DNA of 64,000 nucleotides from Cellulomonadaceae bacterium. GTDB taxonomy: Bacteria > Actinomycetota > Actinomycetes > Actinomycetales > Cellulomonadaceae. The notes below the pieces were generated by a model. The model had not been told where the DNA came from. It was given only the letters and a program-made list of their open reading frames with translations, and did no database searches. Numbering within the stretch: position 1 is the stretch's first letter; the number at the start of each line of letters is the position of its first letter. The stretch lies in the NCBI GenBank assembly GCA_031256435.1, contig JAIRQO010000009.1:1-64000 (forward strand), read 5' to 3'. Made by a program: the position numbers and the translations under genes. Positions 1 through 10,494 of the stretch are shown here, piece after piece.

Positions 1-1832
1 AAGATCGTGGGAGAAATCGCGATCGTGGAAACGTTCTGGAGACGCTCGGTGTGAGCGGTCACGCCGGGGAACTGGAAGATCGGCATGGACCAACCCTGCT
101 CCCAGATGATCTGCTCAACGATCTTGCCGTCCTCAAGGTTGGCGGCGTCATCCGTGGACACGGCAATCCGGTCCCAAGCCTCGTCCATCTGCGGGTCACT
201 CCAACCGTAGAAGTTGTTCATACCGCCGGTGATGTAGTTGGCCTGAGAGTTCAGGAGCATGGTGTTGGTGGACTGCCAGCCGAAGAGGGCTACGTCATAG
301 GAAGCGGTGTCCGTCAAGCGGGCGCCCCACATGTCATCGCCTTCATCGATCAGGTTGAACAGCTCGGGAGCTGCGGCCTGGATGAGCTGGAACTGGTTGG
401 CACGGCGAACGTTGGAGGCACCGTAGAGCATCCGAACGTCAACGGGCAGGTCCACGCCAGCCTCTTCGAGGAGCGCCTTGGCACCCTCAATGTTCTGCTC
501 GGCAAAGGCGTCAGAGCCGTTGGCAGCAACGGTCTCGTCATAGCCGGGGGCGCCGGGAACGTAGAGGAAGGAGTTACGCATCTGAGCGTCTTCCTGCAGC
601 GGGCGGATCAGCGTTTCGATGATCTGCGGACGCGGAACGGTCATGAGGAACGCGGTACGAACCTTGCGAGCCGTGTCAGCGTTGCCGCCGTAGGTTGCGG
701 GGTCAAACGGACCCTGGTTGTCCACTACGAGGTCGAGGTGCTCCCAGGTGCCTTCCATGTCAGTGAAGTACGTGATGCCATCAATACCCTGGAGGGTGGC
801 GAGCACGTCAACCGTGGACTGCGGGGCAATGAGGTCCAGCTCTTCGTTCTGGAGAGCGGTGACCTGAGCCAGCGGGTCCTCGTTGAAGCGGACGGTGATG
901 GAGTCAACGTTGGGAACGGGGCCCCACGGGTTGGCAAAGAATTTCTCGTTGCGGATCAGGCGGATGTACTGGTTCTCAACGAACTCGTCAATGACAAAGG
1001 GTCCGTAGGAGAGGTACAGGGCCGGGTCATCCGGAAGGGAGGTGAAGTTGAAGTCGTTTTCCCACACCTGAGAGATGGGGAGCAACTTGGTGGTGTCGTT
1101 GTCCTGGAAGGCCGTGATGAGAGCCTGCTTGGCCTCCTGCGGGTCTTCAATGTCCAGCGCGCGCTGAGCCACCACGTGAGCGGCCACCGGGGTGGGGGAG
1201 CTCATGGCCATCATGAAGTCCGAGACGGGACGGTCATGAATCATGGTGATGGAACGGCCGTCATCGCCGATCTCCGGGAACTGCGTGACAACGTTCATGA
1301 TGGTGGACGAGGAGGAGAAGTACACCTTGTCCTCGGGGACAACCTGGTTGCCGTCATCATCCCACTCGATGTCAGCATCGCCAACCTGGTCAAACTTGTC
1401 ATTCTGAGCACCCCAGGTGAGGATGAGGTCAGCGGCGTCAACGGGGACACCATCGGACCATACAACACCCTCATTGATGGTGTACTTCACGGTCAGCGGC
1501 TCGGAGCCCTGGCCGTCATGGATGACCTCAATAGTGCCGAAGTCTTCATTGTTGAACAGTTCCAGGTCATCGTTGTACGCGTGGAAGAACGATGTGGTCA
1601 TGTACAGGATGTTGGCGTTAGCCGCAGCGTTTCCCTGTGCCGTGAGGTTGTTCATTGAGTAAAGGGACTGGTTCCAGCCAACGGTGACGTGCTGTTCGGC
1701 AGCAGGTTCCGTGGCTCCGGGCGAGTCGGTGGCCGTGCCTCCGCCATTGTTGTCCGCCGGGGCGCAGGCGCCCAGAGCCAGAACAACAGCAGCCGCAGCA
1801 GCGACGAGACCGGCAGTGCGCCTGATCTTCAT
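1..1832 (-). CDS. ABC transporter family-5 (peptide-type) substrate-binding lipoprotein, C-terminus cut by window start
   Basis: Reverse translation from ATG at 1832: MKIRRTAGLVAAAAAVVLALGACAPADNNGG (lipobox LGAC) ... VGWNQSLYSMNN...; open to the window edge, so absent from the ORF track. The + ORF 51..1658 is its antisense shadow. Confidence 0.85.
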   Translation of the reverse strand, partial: MKIRRTAGLVAAAAAVVLALGACAPADNNGGGTATDSPGATEPAAEQHVTVGWNQSLYSMNNLTAQGNAAANANILYMTTSFFHAYNDDLELFNNEDFGTIEVIHDGQGSEPLTVKYTINEGVVWSDGVPVDAADLILTWGAQNDKFDQVGDADIEWDDDGNQVVPEDKVYFSSSSTIMNVVTQFPEIGDDGRSITMIHDRPVSDFMMAMSSPTPVAAHVVAQRALDIEDPQEAKQALITAFQDNDTTKLLPISQVWENDFNFTSLPDDPALYLSYGPFVIDEFVENQYIRLIRNEKFFANPWGPVPNVDSITVRFNEDPLAQVTALQNEELDLIAPQSTVDVLATLQGIDGITYFTDMEGTWEHLDLVVDNQGPFDPATYGGNADTARKVRTAFLMTVPRPQIIETLIRPLQEDAQMRNSFLYVPGAPGYDETVAANGSDAFAEQNIEGAKALLEEAGVDLPVDVRMLYGASNVRRANQFQLIQAAAPELFNLIDEGDDMWGARLTDTASYDVALFGWQSTNTMLLNSQANYITGGMNNFYGWSDPQMDEAWDRIAVSTDDAANLEDGKIVEQIIWEQGWSMPIFQFPGVTAHTERLQNVSTIAISPTI

Positions 1833-2380
1833 TTCTGATCCTCCATTGATGGGGGGATGGGTATCGGGATTGATACCCGGAGGTGGGCTCAACTGGGGGC
1901 CGCCTTGACACAAAAGTCAAAGAGACCTTCAGGGAGTTCCAACTCCGTTTTCGGACGGGTCAAGAGTAGGCAATGCAGGCAGGGCCTGAAATACGGTTTG
2001 TCCGAAATATGCGCGTATTACGCGCGTTTGGCGCGTTCTGATAATCGAATCGGTGCCCTGGTGGGCCTTCTGCGTGGAAACCCGGAGTGCAATGGTGGAC
2101 GCGCAGCGATGCACACCGCGCCACTGTTAAGGAGATGTGAACCGGGGGTGGGCTGAGGGTTGATGACGGGGCATGGGCGGCACTGGCCGCAGGTGCTGGC
2201 GGGGGCTGGCAGTGCCGCCGGCGCTCCGGGCCGCCACCGTGTTTTCACGGAGGCAGTTTCCGCCTCCCGGCGGTTCACCTCGGCGCCCGCGTGTTTCAGC
2301 CCTCAGCGAACCCCGCCTACCATCACACCGTTTTGTTCACCGGCGGGATGGTGTGCATGAGGAGTGCATGAGCAGTAGGA

Positions 2381-2461
2381 ACGCTTATGTATCAGCAACT
2401 GGACACGCACTTGTGCACCAGCACTGTAAACGTACTTGTGCCTCAGCACGGGAAACGCAAC
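2381..2461. repeat. 24-25 bp degenerate direct repeats upstream of NCS2 permease
   Basis: acgcttatgtatcagcaactggac / acgcacttgtgcaccagcactgtaa / acgtacttgtgcctcagcacgggaa / acgc. Confidence 0.6.
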
Positions 2462-2562
2462 AGATGCGCCACGCGCGCTCCGGGCATTTCCTGCGCCTCA
2501 CACTGCTCCGCCGTTAGAACAAGGCGTTGGTTCAATTATTCACCTCCTAGCAAGGCTCCCCC

Positions 2563-3969
2563 ATGACCTCCCTCTTGGCCCCCACCTCCAAGGCCCCCGT
2601 GGACGGCAAGTTCACGCTCCCCAACTCCACACGCGCCGTGATGGGTCTCCAGCACCTGTTCGCCATGTTTGGCGCCACCATCCTGGTTCCCCTCCTCACC
2701 GGTCTGTCCGTGCAGGTCACCCTGCTGGCCGTGGGTATTGGTACCCTCCTGTTCCACGTGATTGCTGGCCCGCGCAAGGCCCCGCCCGTGTTCCTCGGCT
2801 CCTCCTTTGCCTTCATGGTGGGGATCCGCCTGATCACGGACGCCGAAACCGGCCCCTTTGCAGGCATGGGCTACACGGAAACCGAACTTCTTGCCTACGC
2901 CACCGGCGGCATCATGGTGGCCGGTCTGCTGTACCTGGTTCTCGCCGGGGTGGTGAAACTGGTAGGCGTGCGCCGCTTCATGGAGTTCCTCCCCACCGTG
3001 GTGACCGCACCCACCGTCATCCTCATTGGTGTGATGCTGGCTCCGTTTGCCATCAACCAGTCCGCAGAGAACCTGTTCCTGGCCGTGGTCACCATTGCCA
3101 TCATTGTGGGCTTCAGCATTTGGGGTAAGGGTATGTCCAAGATCATCCCCATCCTCCTCGGCATTGTGGGCGCGTACCTCATTGCCATGGTGATGCACTT
3201 TGGGCTGGGCATGGCCAACGCTGACGGCTCTGCCATCCTGGACTTTGGCCGCGCCGGCACCGCCTTGGTGGGCATGCCGCCGTTCATTGCACCCCGCTTC
3301 AACGTGGTGTCCATCCTGATCATGCTGCCCTTTGCCCTGGCCACCATTGCCGAGCACATTGGTGACATGGTTATCCTCTCCCGCCTCTCCGGCCGCGACT
3401 ACATCACCGAGCCCGGCCTGGTCCGCACCCTGTGTGGTGACGGCATTGCCACCATTGTGGGCGGCGGCATCGGCGGACCCGCCACCACCACCTACTCGGA
3501 AAACGTGGGCGTGGTCTCCCTCACCAAGATCTTTGACCCCCGCGTGGTTCAACTGGCAGCCATCTACGCCGTAGTGCTGGGCTTCTCCCCCATGTTCGCT
3601 TCCGTGATCTACTCCATTCCGGACTCGATCATTGGCGGCGCCTCCTTCATCCTGTACGGCATGATTGCCGCCGTGGGTATCCGCAACCTGGTGGATGACC
3701 GCGTGGACCTGGCCGACATGAAAAACACCATCATTGTGTCCGTCATGCTCGTGGTGGGCCTGGGCCTGCGCTTCGGTAACCCCATCACCATCGGCATTGG
3801 CGGCACGGACCTCCCCATTGACCGCTTGGGCGTAGCCATTGCCGTCATCATCGGCATTGTGCTGAACCTGGTTCTTCCGTCACAGAAAACCTCCGACGAC
3901 GATGCAGCGGCTGACACCTTGGTCACTGACGAGTCCGAAGTGCGTGAGCCGGAACTGATCCACGCCTAG
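2563..3969 (+). CDS. NCS2 uracil/xanthine permease family protein
   Basis: 468 aa, multi-TM; MGLQHLFAMFGATILVPLLTGLSVQVTLLAVGIGTLLFHVI and GGGIGGPATTTYSENVGVVSLTKI typical of UraA-like permeases. Confidence 0.9.
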   Translation: MTSLLAPTSKAPVDGKFTLPNSTRAVMGLQHLFAMFGATILVPLLTGLSVQVTLLAVGIGTLLFHVIAGPRKAPPVFLGSSFAFMVGIRLITDAETGPFAGMGYTETELLAYATGGIMVAGLLYLVLAGVVKLVGVRRFMEFLPTVVTAPTVILIGVMLAPFAINQSAENLFLAVVTIAIIVGFSIWGKGMSKIIPILLGIVGAYLIAMVMHFGLGMANADGSAILDFGRAGTALVGMPPFIAPRFNVVSILIMLPFALATIAEHIGDMVILSRLSGRDYITEPGLVRTLCGDGIATIVGGGIGGPATTTYSENVGVVSLTKIFDPRVVQLAAIYAVVLGFSPMFASVIYSIPDSIIGGASFILYGMIAAVGIRNLVDDRVDLADMKNTIIVSVMLVVGLGLRFGNPITIGIGGTDLPIDRLGVAIAVIIGIVLNLVLPSQKTSDDDAAADTLVTDESEVREPELIHA

Positions 3970-4056
3970 TACCTCACCGGTGGTGTACATGCCGGTCACC
4001 ACACCTGACTGGCCAGAACACCTGACCGGTAACCCATCCCTCGGCACCTCCGCTCA

Positions 4057-6786
4057 TCACTGGGTGGGGGTGCTGTGGCGTCTGGGGCGTCCCAGTGCTT
4101 TGACTCCTTCCATGATGAGGAAAATGGCCACGGCAAATCCCAGGGTGACCAGCCACCCGGCGGCGCTGATGGGAGTGACCCGGAAAATCTGTTGCATGAA
4201 CGGCATGTACATCAAGAACAGGTGCAGGCCAATCATGGCGCCCACGGCCACCCAGAGCATCCGGTTTCCGGTCAGCACCTTCCACGTCAAGGAGGAGTTG
4301 TTGATGAACCGGCAGTTGAACAGATACGCCGTTTGGCCCAGGGTCAGCATGGTGAGCGCCGTGGTTTGGGCCAGTTTGAGATCCTGGGAGTCCGCCGGTG
4401 CAGGGTCCATCACCGAACCGCTGTAGAACACAAAGAACGCTGCCAGTGACGCCCCACCAATGAGTACGGATACCAGCAAGATGCGGCGAAGGAACTCTCC
4501 GGTGATCAAAGGAGTGGTGGGGTTACGCGGAGCGCGCTGCATGATGCCGGGTTCCGCCGGTTCCGTAGCGAGTGGCAAGGCGAGCGTCACCGCAGTCACC
4601 ATGTTGATCCACAGCACTTGAACGGGTTGTAATGGCATCACGGCGAAGCCCAGGAGCACGGCACAGAGGAGTCCCAGGGATTGCCCTCCGTTGGTAGGCA
4701 ACATGAAGAGCACGGCCTTGCGAATGTTGTCATAGATGCGCCGGCCTTCAGCAATGGCACTTTCAATGGTGGCGAAGTTGTCATCCGCCAGCACAATGTC
4801 TGCGGCCTCCTTGGTGGCCTCCGTTCCCTTGATTCCCATAGCCACACCCACATCCGCTTGGGTGAGTGCCGGGGCATCGTTGACGCCATCTCCCGTCATG
4901 GCCACCACCTCGCCATGGGATTGCAAAGCTCGGACAATCCGAATCTTGTGCTCCGGGGAGGTGCGCGCGTACACGTGGACGTCCCGCACCTGTGCCGCCA
5001 ACTCGCTGTCACTTAACTGCTCCAGTTCCGCACCCGTGAGGGCGGGGTCTGTGGACGCGTTGATGATACCCATTTCTACGGCGATTGCTTTGGCGGTATC
5101 GGCGTGGTCACCCGTAATCATGGACACGGCAATGCCCGCTCTGTGCGCTTCCGCAATGGCCGTGATGGCCTCGGGCCGTGGCGGATCCACAATCCCCACC
5201 ACGCCAATCAGCGTCAACCCCGTAGGCCCCTCCGGGGGAAGAGACTCGGGCACGTCCTCCACGTCAAAACGGGCAGCGGCCAGCACCCGCAACCCCTGGG
5301 CTGCCAGCGCGGACATGGCCCGGTTCCAGAACTCTGGATCGAACGGCTCCACGGACACGCCATCGGCGGCAAGTTGGGTGGAGCATCGCGTCATGATGGA
5401 GTCTAGGGCGCCCTTGGCAAGAACGTGCCAGTTGCCGGTGGGGTCCGCCGTGAGCGTGGCCATGTACTTGGTGGCGGAGTCAAACGGAATCTCCGAGATC
5501 CGGTTCCAGTTGGTGGCATTGACCTGAGCCTTATGCCCCAACACCAGCACGGCACCTTCGGTGGGCTCCCCCACCAGGGACCACCGCCCGGAAGTGTCCT
5601 GCTCCAAGTGCGCATCGTTACACACGGTCATCACTTCCGCGAGCGCCACCATATCCAGCGTTGATGTGGGGAGGCCTCCACGAAGGATGCGTCCCACCGG
5701 GGCGTAACCCGTCCCCTCCACATCATATTCGCCCGCGCGCGTGACCACATGCCGCACCGTCATCTCGTTCTGAGTGAGTGTTCCCGTTTTATCGGAGCAG
5801 ATGGTGGACACGCTTCCCAGCGTCTCCACGCTGGCCATCTTCCGGCTGATGGCCTTGCGCCGAGCCATCGCCTGAACACCAAGCGCCAGAGTGATGGTCA
5901 CGAGCGCTGGCAAACCTTCCGGGATGGCTGCCACAGCAAACCCAATGGTGGCAGACACCAGTTCCGGACCACTGATCCCGCGCACCAGCCCCACCGTCAC
6001 CATGACGGCACCCAGGGCAACAATCAACAGGGCAAGCCGCTTGCCAAAAGCGGCCATGGTCCGGGCCAGCGGCGTCTCCATATCATCGGCCTCGGAAATC
6101 ATGGTTTGGATTCGGCCAATCTCCGTGGATTGACCCGTGGCGGTCACCACCGCAGTGCCGGACCCGGCTACCACCAGCGTGGAGGAGAACAGCATCGATG
6201 TCCGGTCCCCCACGGCGGCATCAGGCTTCACCTGGTCCAGACTCTTGGTGGACGCCACACTCTCTCCCGTCAGAGCGGACTCCTCCACGCGGAGATTGGT
6301 GGCCTCGATCAGCCGCGCATCGGCGGGAACGCGGTCACCCGGGCGGAGTTTGATGATGTCACCGGGAACTACCGTGTCAGCGTCCACATCTGTGGCAATC
6401 CCGGCACGGATCACCTGTGCCCGTACTGAGAGCATGCCCTTGATGGCATCTAGCGCCTTCTCGGCGCGGCCTTCCTGGATCATGCCAATGGCCACGTTAA
6501 TCACGGCCACCGCGGCAATCACTGTCACGTCCACCCAGTAATCAGGTTCCGGGAGGGCCACGGCCATCACGGCTTTGACAATTCCCGCAGCGAGCAGAAG
6601 GAAAATGAGCACGTCATTGAGGTGACCCGCTAACTTCTTCCACCACGGATCCCGCTGACCGGGGTCTAGCCGGTTGGGTCCATACTCATTCAGGCGCGCG
6701 TGCGCCTCGCCGAGGGTCAGCCCCGCAGCGGAGGTGGTGAGGTTGGCGAGGACCTCAGAGGGTTTCTCAGACCACGGTGTGTTCAT
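4057..6786 (-). CDS. P2-type (Ca2+-ATPase-like) cation-transporting P-type ATPase
   Basis: CSDKTGTLTQNEM phosphorylation motif, MTGDGVNDAPALTQADVGVAMG hinge; start chosen at MNTPWSEKPSEVL rather than the upstream ORF-track start. Confidence 0.9.
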   Translation of the reverse strand: MNTPWSEKPSEVLANLTTSAAGLTLGEAHARLNEYGPNRLDPGQRDPWWKKLAGHLNDVLIFLLLAAGIVKAVMAVALPEPDYWVDVTVIAAVAVINVAIGMIQEGRAEKALDAIKGMLSVRAQVIRAGIATDVDADTVVPGDIIKLRPGDRVPADARLIEATNLRVEESALTGESVASTKSLDQVKPDAAVGDRTSMLFSSTLVVAGSGTAVVTATGQSTEIGRIQTMISEADDMETPLARTMAAFGKRLALLIVALGAVMVTVGLVRGISGPELVSATIGFAVAAIPEGLPALVTITLALGVQAMARRKAISRKMASVETLGSVSTICSDKTGTLTQNEMTVRHVVTRAGEYDVEGTGYAPVGRILRGGLPTSTLDMVALAEVMTVCNDAHLEQDTSGRWSLVGEPTEGAVLVLGHKAQVNATNWNRISEIPFDSATKYMATLTADPTGNWHVLAKGALDSIMTRCSTQLAADGVSVEPFDPEFWNRAMSALAAQGLRVLAAARFDVEDVPESLPPEGPTGLTLIGVVGIVDPPRPEAITAIAEAHRAGIAVSMITGDHADTAKAIAVEMGIINASTDPALTGAELEQLSDSELAAQVRDVHVYARTSPEHKIRIVRALQSHGEVVAMTGDGVNDAPALTQADVGVAMGIKGTEATKEAADIVLADDNFATIESAIAEGRRIYDNIRKAVLFMLPTNGGQSLGLLCAVLLGFAVMPLQPVQVLWINMVTAVTLALPLATEPAEPGIMQRAPRNPTTPLITGEFLRRILLVSVLIGGASLAAFFVFYSGSVMDPAPADSQDLKLAQTTALTMLTLGQTAYLFNCRFINNSSLTWKVLTGNRMLWVAVGAMIGLHLFLMYMPFMQQIFRVTPISAAGWLVTLGFAVAIFLIMEGVKALGRPRRHSTPTQ

Positions 6787-6857
6787 GGGTGCATCCTGCC
6801 AGGTGGGTAGGATATGAGTGGCGCATATCTTGCTGTTCGGCGCGTTAGGCTGCCGCA

Positions 6858-8366
6858 GTGATTCACGCGGGGCACGATGGAGCAGTGAACGCGCAGACCA
6901 GCCAGGACGTTGAAGCCCAGCCAACGAGCCGCATTGACCAGTTCTTCCGTGTGACCGAACGCGGCTCCACCATCGGTGCGGAGGTTCGTGGTGGCCTGGT
7001 CACCTTCTTTGCCATGGCGTACATCATTGTGCTGAACCCCATCATCCTGGGGAGCTCGCCTGATGGCACCGGTGCCTTCCTCGCTGATGGCAACACGGCC
7101 CACATTGCCACCGTCACGGCCCTAGTAGCGGGCGTGATGACCATCATCATGGGCATGGTAGCCAACTTCCCGCTGGGCCTGGCCGCAGGCATGGGCATCA
7201 ACTCCGTAGTGGCCATCTCCATTGCCGCCATCCCTGGCATGACCTGGGCGGACGCTATGGGAATTGTGGTGCTGCAAGGCATCATCATCCTGGTCCTGGT
7301 GCTCACGGGTCTGCGGGAAGCCGTATTCCGCGCTATTCCTCATGAACTGAAAATCGCCATTTCCGTGGGAATCGGGTTGTTCATTGCCCTGGTGGGCTTT
7401 GTCAACGCGGGCTTTGTGCGCATCCCGGCTGGATTGGCCACGCCTCTGGAACTGGGCCTGGATGGCTCCTTGGGAACGTGGCCCATTGTGGTGTTTGTGT
7501 TTGGGTTACTGCTTGCCGCAGTGCTCATGGTGAAGAAGGTGCGCGGCGGCATCCTCATAGCCATTGTGGCCTCCACCGTGCTGGCCATCATCATCCAAGC
7601 CATTGCGCACCTGGGACCGCGCTACATGGGCCCCGATGGCGTCACCGTCAACCCTGACGGATGGGCCCTCACCGTCCCAGAACTCAGCGCCAACTGGACG
7701 CTGCCTAACCTGGACCTGCTGGGCAACTTCTCTCTGTTGGGATCATTCAGGAATATCGGCGTGGTGGCCGTGCTTCTCCTCGCCTTCACCCTCATGCTGG
7801 CGGACTTCTTTGACACCATGGGCACCATGGTGGCCGTGGGCGGTGAGGCCGGTCTGCTCGACGACAATGGCGACCCCATCAACACCCGATCGATCCTCAT
7901 TGTGGACTCGTGCGCGGCCATTGCGGGGGGTGCCTCCTCCGTGTCCTCCAACACGTCCTTCGTCGAAAGTGCTGCGGGTGTGGGAGATGGCGCGCGGACG
8001 GGACTGGCGTCCGTGACTACGGGTTTGGCCTTCCTGGCCGCCATGTTTGTGGCCCCCATCATTGAGATGGTGCCTAATGAAGCCGCCACGCCCGCCCTGG
8101 TGGTGGTGGGATTCTTGATGCTCACGCAGGTGGCGGAGATTGACTGGAAGGATTACGAGGTAGCGCTTCCCGCGTTCCTGACCATTGTGCTGATGCCGTT
8201 TGCGTATTCGATTACGGCGGGCATCGGCGCCGGCGTGATCTCCTACGTGCTCATCAAAGTGGTGGTGGGCAAGGCCCGCACCATCCACCCCTTGCTCTAC
8301 GGCGCAGCCGTTCTCTTTGTGATCTACTTCCTGTCCGGACCCCTGCGGGACGCCCTCGGCTTCTGA
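6858..8366 (+). CDS. NCS2 family adenine/guanine (AzgA-like) permease
   Basis: 502 aa; GGLVTFFAMAYIIVLNPIILG, GMGINSVVA, DFFDTMGTMVAVGGEAGLLD; alternative GTG start at 6885. Confidence 0.88.
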   Translation: MIHAGHDGAVNAQTSQDVEAQPTSRIDQFFRVTERGSTIGAEVRGGLVTFFAMAYIIVLNPIILGSSPDGTGAFLADGNTAHIATVTALVAGVMTIIMGMVANFPLGLAAGMGINSVVAISIAAIPGMTWADAMGIVVLQGIIILVLVLTGLREAVFRAIPHELKIAISVGIGLFIALVGFVNAGFVRIPAGLATPLELGLDGSLGTWPIVVFVFGLLLAAVLMVKKVRGGILIAIVASTVLAIIIQAIAHLGPRYMGPDGVTVNPDGWALTVPELSANWTLPNLDLLGNFSLLGSFRNIGVVAVLLLAFTLMLADFFDTMGTMVAVGGEAGLLDDNGDPINTRSILIVDSCAAIAGGASSVSSNTSFVESAAGVGDGARTGLASVTTGLAFLAAMFVAPIIEMVPNEAATPALVVVGFLMLTQVAEIDWKDYEVALPAFLTIVLMPFAYSITAGIGAGVISYVLIKVVVGKARTIHPLLYGAAVLFVIYFLSGPLRDALGF

Positions 8367-8381
8367 GGGCTGCCGCTAGAG

Positions 8382-8445
8382 CCGCGTAGATGCTCAGTAG
8401 ACTTCCGCGTAGATGCTCAGTAGACTTCCGCACAGATGCTCACTT
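8382..8445. repeat. 23-bp iterons upstream of DUF4143 ATPase
   Basis: Two identical copies of ccgcgtagatgctcagtagactt (8382-8404, 8405-8427) and a shortened third ccgcacagatgctcactt. Confidence 0.85.
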
Positions 8446-8493
8446 CCGTGAATATCGGCAGTCTCGCAGCCTTCAAACACGAGGAGGAATACC

Positions 8494-9774
8494 ATGCCCT
8501 ACACGCGTCGTGTGGTTGATAACACGCTTGATCGAATGATGTTGGGCTTAGCGGCTGTCTCGATTGACGGAGCAAAAGGTGTAGGTAAAACAGAAACAGC
8601 CAAGCAGCGGGCCGCAACGGTCCTTGACATGTCCATCCTTGAGCGTCATGCCGCCGTGATGGCGAATCCCGATCTTATTGTCCAGGTTCCAGAACCCGTT
8701 TTCATTGATGAATGGCAACTGGCCGAAACAGTCTGGAATCGAGTCAAACATGCCGTGGATGATGATGACTCCCCTGGGCGATTTCTCCTTGCCGGATCGG
8801 CAACCGTTCGTCCCGAATCGCGAATCCACACGGGTGCCGGGAGAATTGTTTCCCTTCGATTGCGCCCCATGGCGTTAGCCGAGCGGGGAATCTGTACTCC
8901 AACGGTGTCATTGCGAGAGTTGCTTGACGGGCATTCCGATGCGATCTCTGGGATCAGTACCATGACAGTTCCCGATTACGTTGATGAGATTCTTGCCTCG
9001 GGATTCCCCGGCATCCGCAGGCTTCCCGGCCAGGATTTCCGTGACGATCAATTGCGTAGTTATCTTGACCTCCTCCTGAACCGCGAAATGCAACAGGCTG
9101 GAATAAACGTCCGGAAACCCGCAGCATTGCACGCATGGATGACGGCCTATGCGGCAGCAACCGCGAGCGCAGCACGGTACACAACGATCCGCGATGCAGC
9201 CACATCGTCGGACGCTGACCCCATAGCACGGAACACGGCCGATGCGTATCGTGACCATTTGACCAGGGTATTCATACTCGATCCACTCCCAGCGTGGATT
9301 TCACCGTTTAATCCACTCAAGCGATTGAGCCAGGCGCCCAAGCACCATCTTGCTGACCCGGCTCTCGCCGCAAACCTCATGGGCGTGAGCAAAGGAGCCC
9401 TCCTTATTGGCGAGGGCCAACGCATTTCTCCGCATACAGGTACTTGGCTGGGTGCTCTCTTTGAATCACTAGCCACACTGTGTGTGAGGGTATATGCCGA
9501 CGCCGCGCGGGCCAGAACTGGGCACATGATTATTGCCGATGGACGCAGTTCGCGTGAGGTAGACATTATCGTTGAAGGTTCAGACCGCCGTGTTGTGGCC
9601 TGCGAGGTTAAACTATCTTCATCTGTCTCAGATAACGATGTACGGCACCTCAACTGGCTCCACCAACAGATTGGTGACAGGCTTGCCGATAAAATTGTAC
9701 TCAACACAGGAGATATCGCCTATCGCCGCAGGGACGGTGTTGCGGTCATTCCCCTCGCTCTTCTGGGTCCTTGA
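8494..9774 (+). CDS. ATP-binding protein, AAA_14 + DUF4143
   Basis: 426 aa; GAKGVGKTETAKQRA Walker A, FIDEWQLAETVWNRVKHAVD, C-terminal nuclease-like VDIIVEGSDRRVVACEVKLSSSV. Confidence 0.85.
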   Translation: MPYTRRVVDNTLDRMMLGLAAVSIDGAKGVGKTETAKQRAATVLDMSILERHAAVMANPDLIVQVPEPVFIDEWQLAETVWNRVKHAVDDDDSPGRFLLAGSATVRPESRIHTGAGRIVSLRLRPMALAERGICTPTVSLRELLDGHSDAISGISTMTVPDYVDEILASGFPGIRRLPGQDFRDDQLRSYLDLLLNREMQQAGINVRKPAALHAWMTAYAAATASAARYTTIRDAATSSDADPIARNTADAYRDHLTRVFILDPLPAWISPFNPLKRLSQAPKHHLADPALAANLMGVSKGALLIGEGQRISPHTGTWLGALFESLATLCVRVYADAARARTGHMIIADGRSSREVDIIVEGSDRRVVACEVKLSSSVSDNDVRHLNWLHQQIGDRLADKIVLNTGDIAYRRRDGVAVIPLALLGP

Positions 9775-10375
9775 ACATCCCCTGTGGCGGGGCAGGAACA
9801 GTAGGGCGCTGCTCTAGGTCAACGATGTATCTGGACACGTTCCGAGTTACGGTTTCCGGACGCTGAGCTTGGGCAAGGCGATACAGCATGGAGTATCGCT
9901 CCTGCTTGGTGAGGGCCTCGAATGCCTGGGCTGCGCGCGGACTGGCTTCCAGTGCCGCAGTCAACTCCTCGGGGACGTCAATATTCGACGATCCACCGTA
10001 GGCACGGTCCCAGCGTCCGTCGGCGTGGGCGGCGTCCACCTCGGCGCGCCCGCGAGGGCGCAGGCGTCTTTGTGCGTCCAACCGCGCAATGTGCTCCGTA
10101 TTCCGTAGCGACCACACAGACCTTGCTCGTCGGGGAGTGAAACGACGGAAGGTGGACACGTCATCACGGCGCTTGGTTTGACCGTCAATCCATCCGGAAC
10201 ACAAGGCTTCGTCGAGCGCCTCATCATAGGTGAGCGTTGTGGGGCCGTTGGCTCCCTTACGCGCCAACACGAGCCACACCCCGGGGGATTCACTCTCGTG
10301 GGCGTCGAGCCACGCACGCCACGCCGCCGCATCAGCAACAACAAGTTCAGGAAGAGGATCAACAGCCATCGGCAT
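9746..10375 (-). CDS. YdeI/OmpD-associated family protein
   Basis: 209 aa; WRAWLDAHESESPGVWLVLARKG...LTYDEALDEALCSGWIDGQTKRRDD...FTPRRARSVWS. Confidence 0.75.
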   Translation of the reverse strand: MPMAVDPLPELVVADAAAWRAWLDAHESESPGVWLVLARKGANGPTTLTYDEALDEALCSGWIDGQTKRRDDVSTFRRFTPRRARSVWSLRNTEHIARLDAQRRLRPRGRAEVDAAHADGRWDRAYGGSSNIDVPEELTAALEASPRAAQAFEALTKQERYSMLYRLAQAQRPETVTRNVSRYIVDLEQRPTVPAPPQGMFKDPEERGE

Positions 10376-10494
10376 CAGCCTACATGAGCGCCGCGAAGCG
10401 TTTTCACACCGCAGATACCCAGCACCAGGCCACCGACGAAAAGTTTATACTTGATTATACTTAGTAATACATTGACCATCGGCTGCGGCCCTCC

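Noticed and set aside
51-1658. 535-aa + strand ORF
   Set aside because: Antisense shadow of the solute-binding lipoprotein gene on the minus strand; the minus translation has the lipobox and SBP motifs, while the + product is low-complexity.
2536-3552. 338-aa minus ORF opposite the permease
   Set aside because: His/Gly/Ala-rich shadow of a clear membrane permease.
5749-6429. 226-aa + ORF opposite the P-type ATPase
   Set aside because: Shadow ORF; the ATPase motifs on the minus strand are unequivocal.
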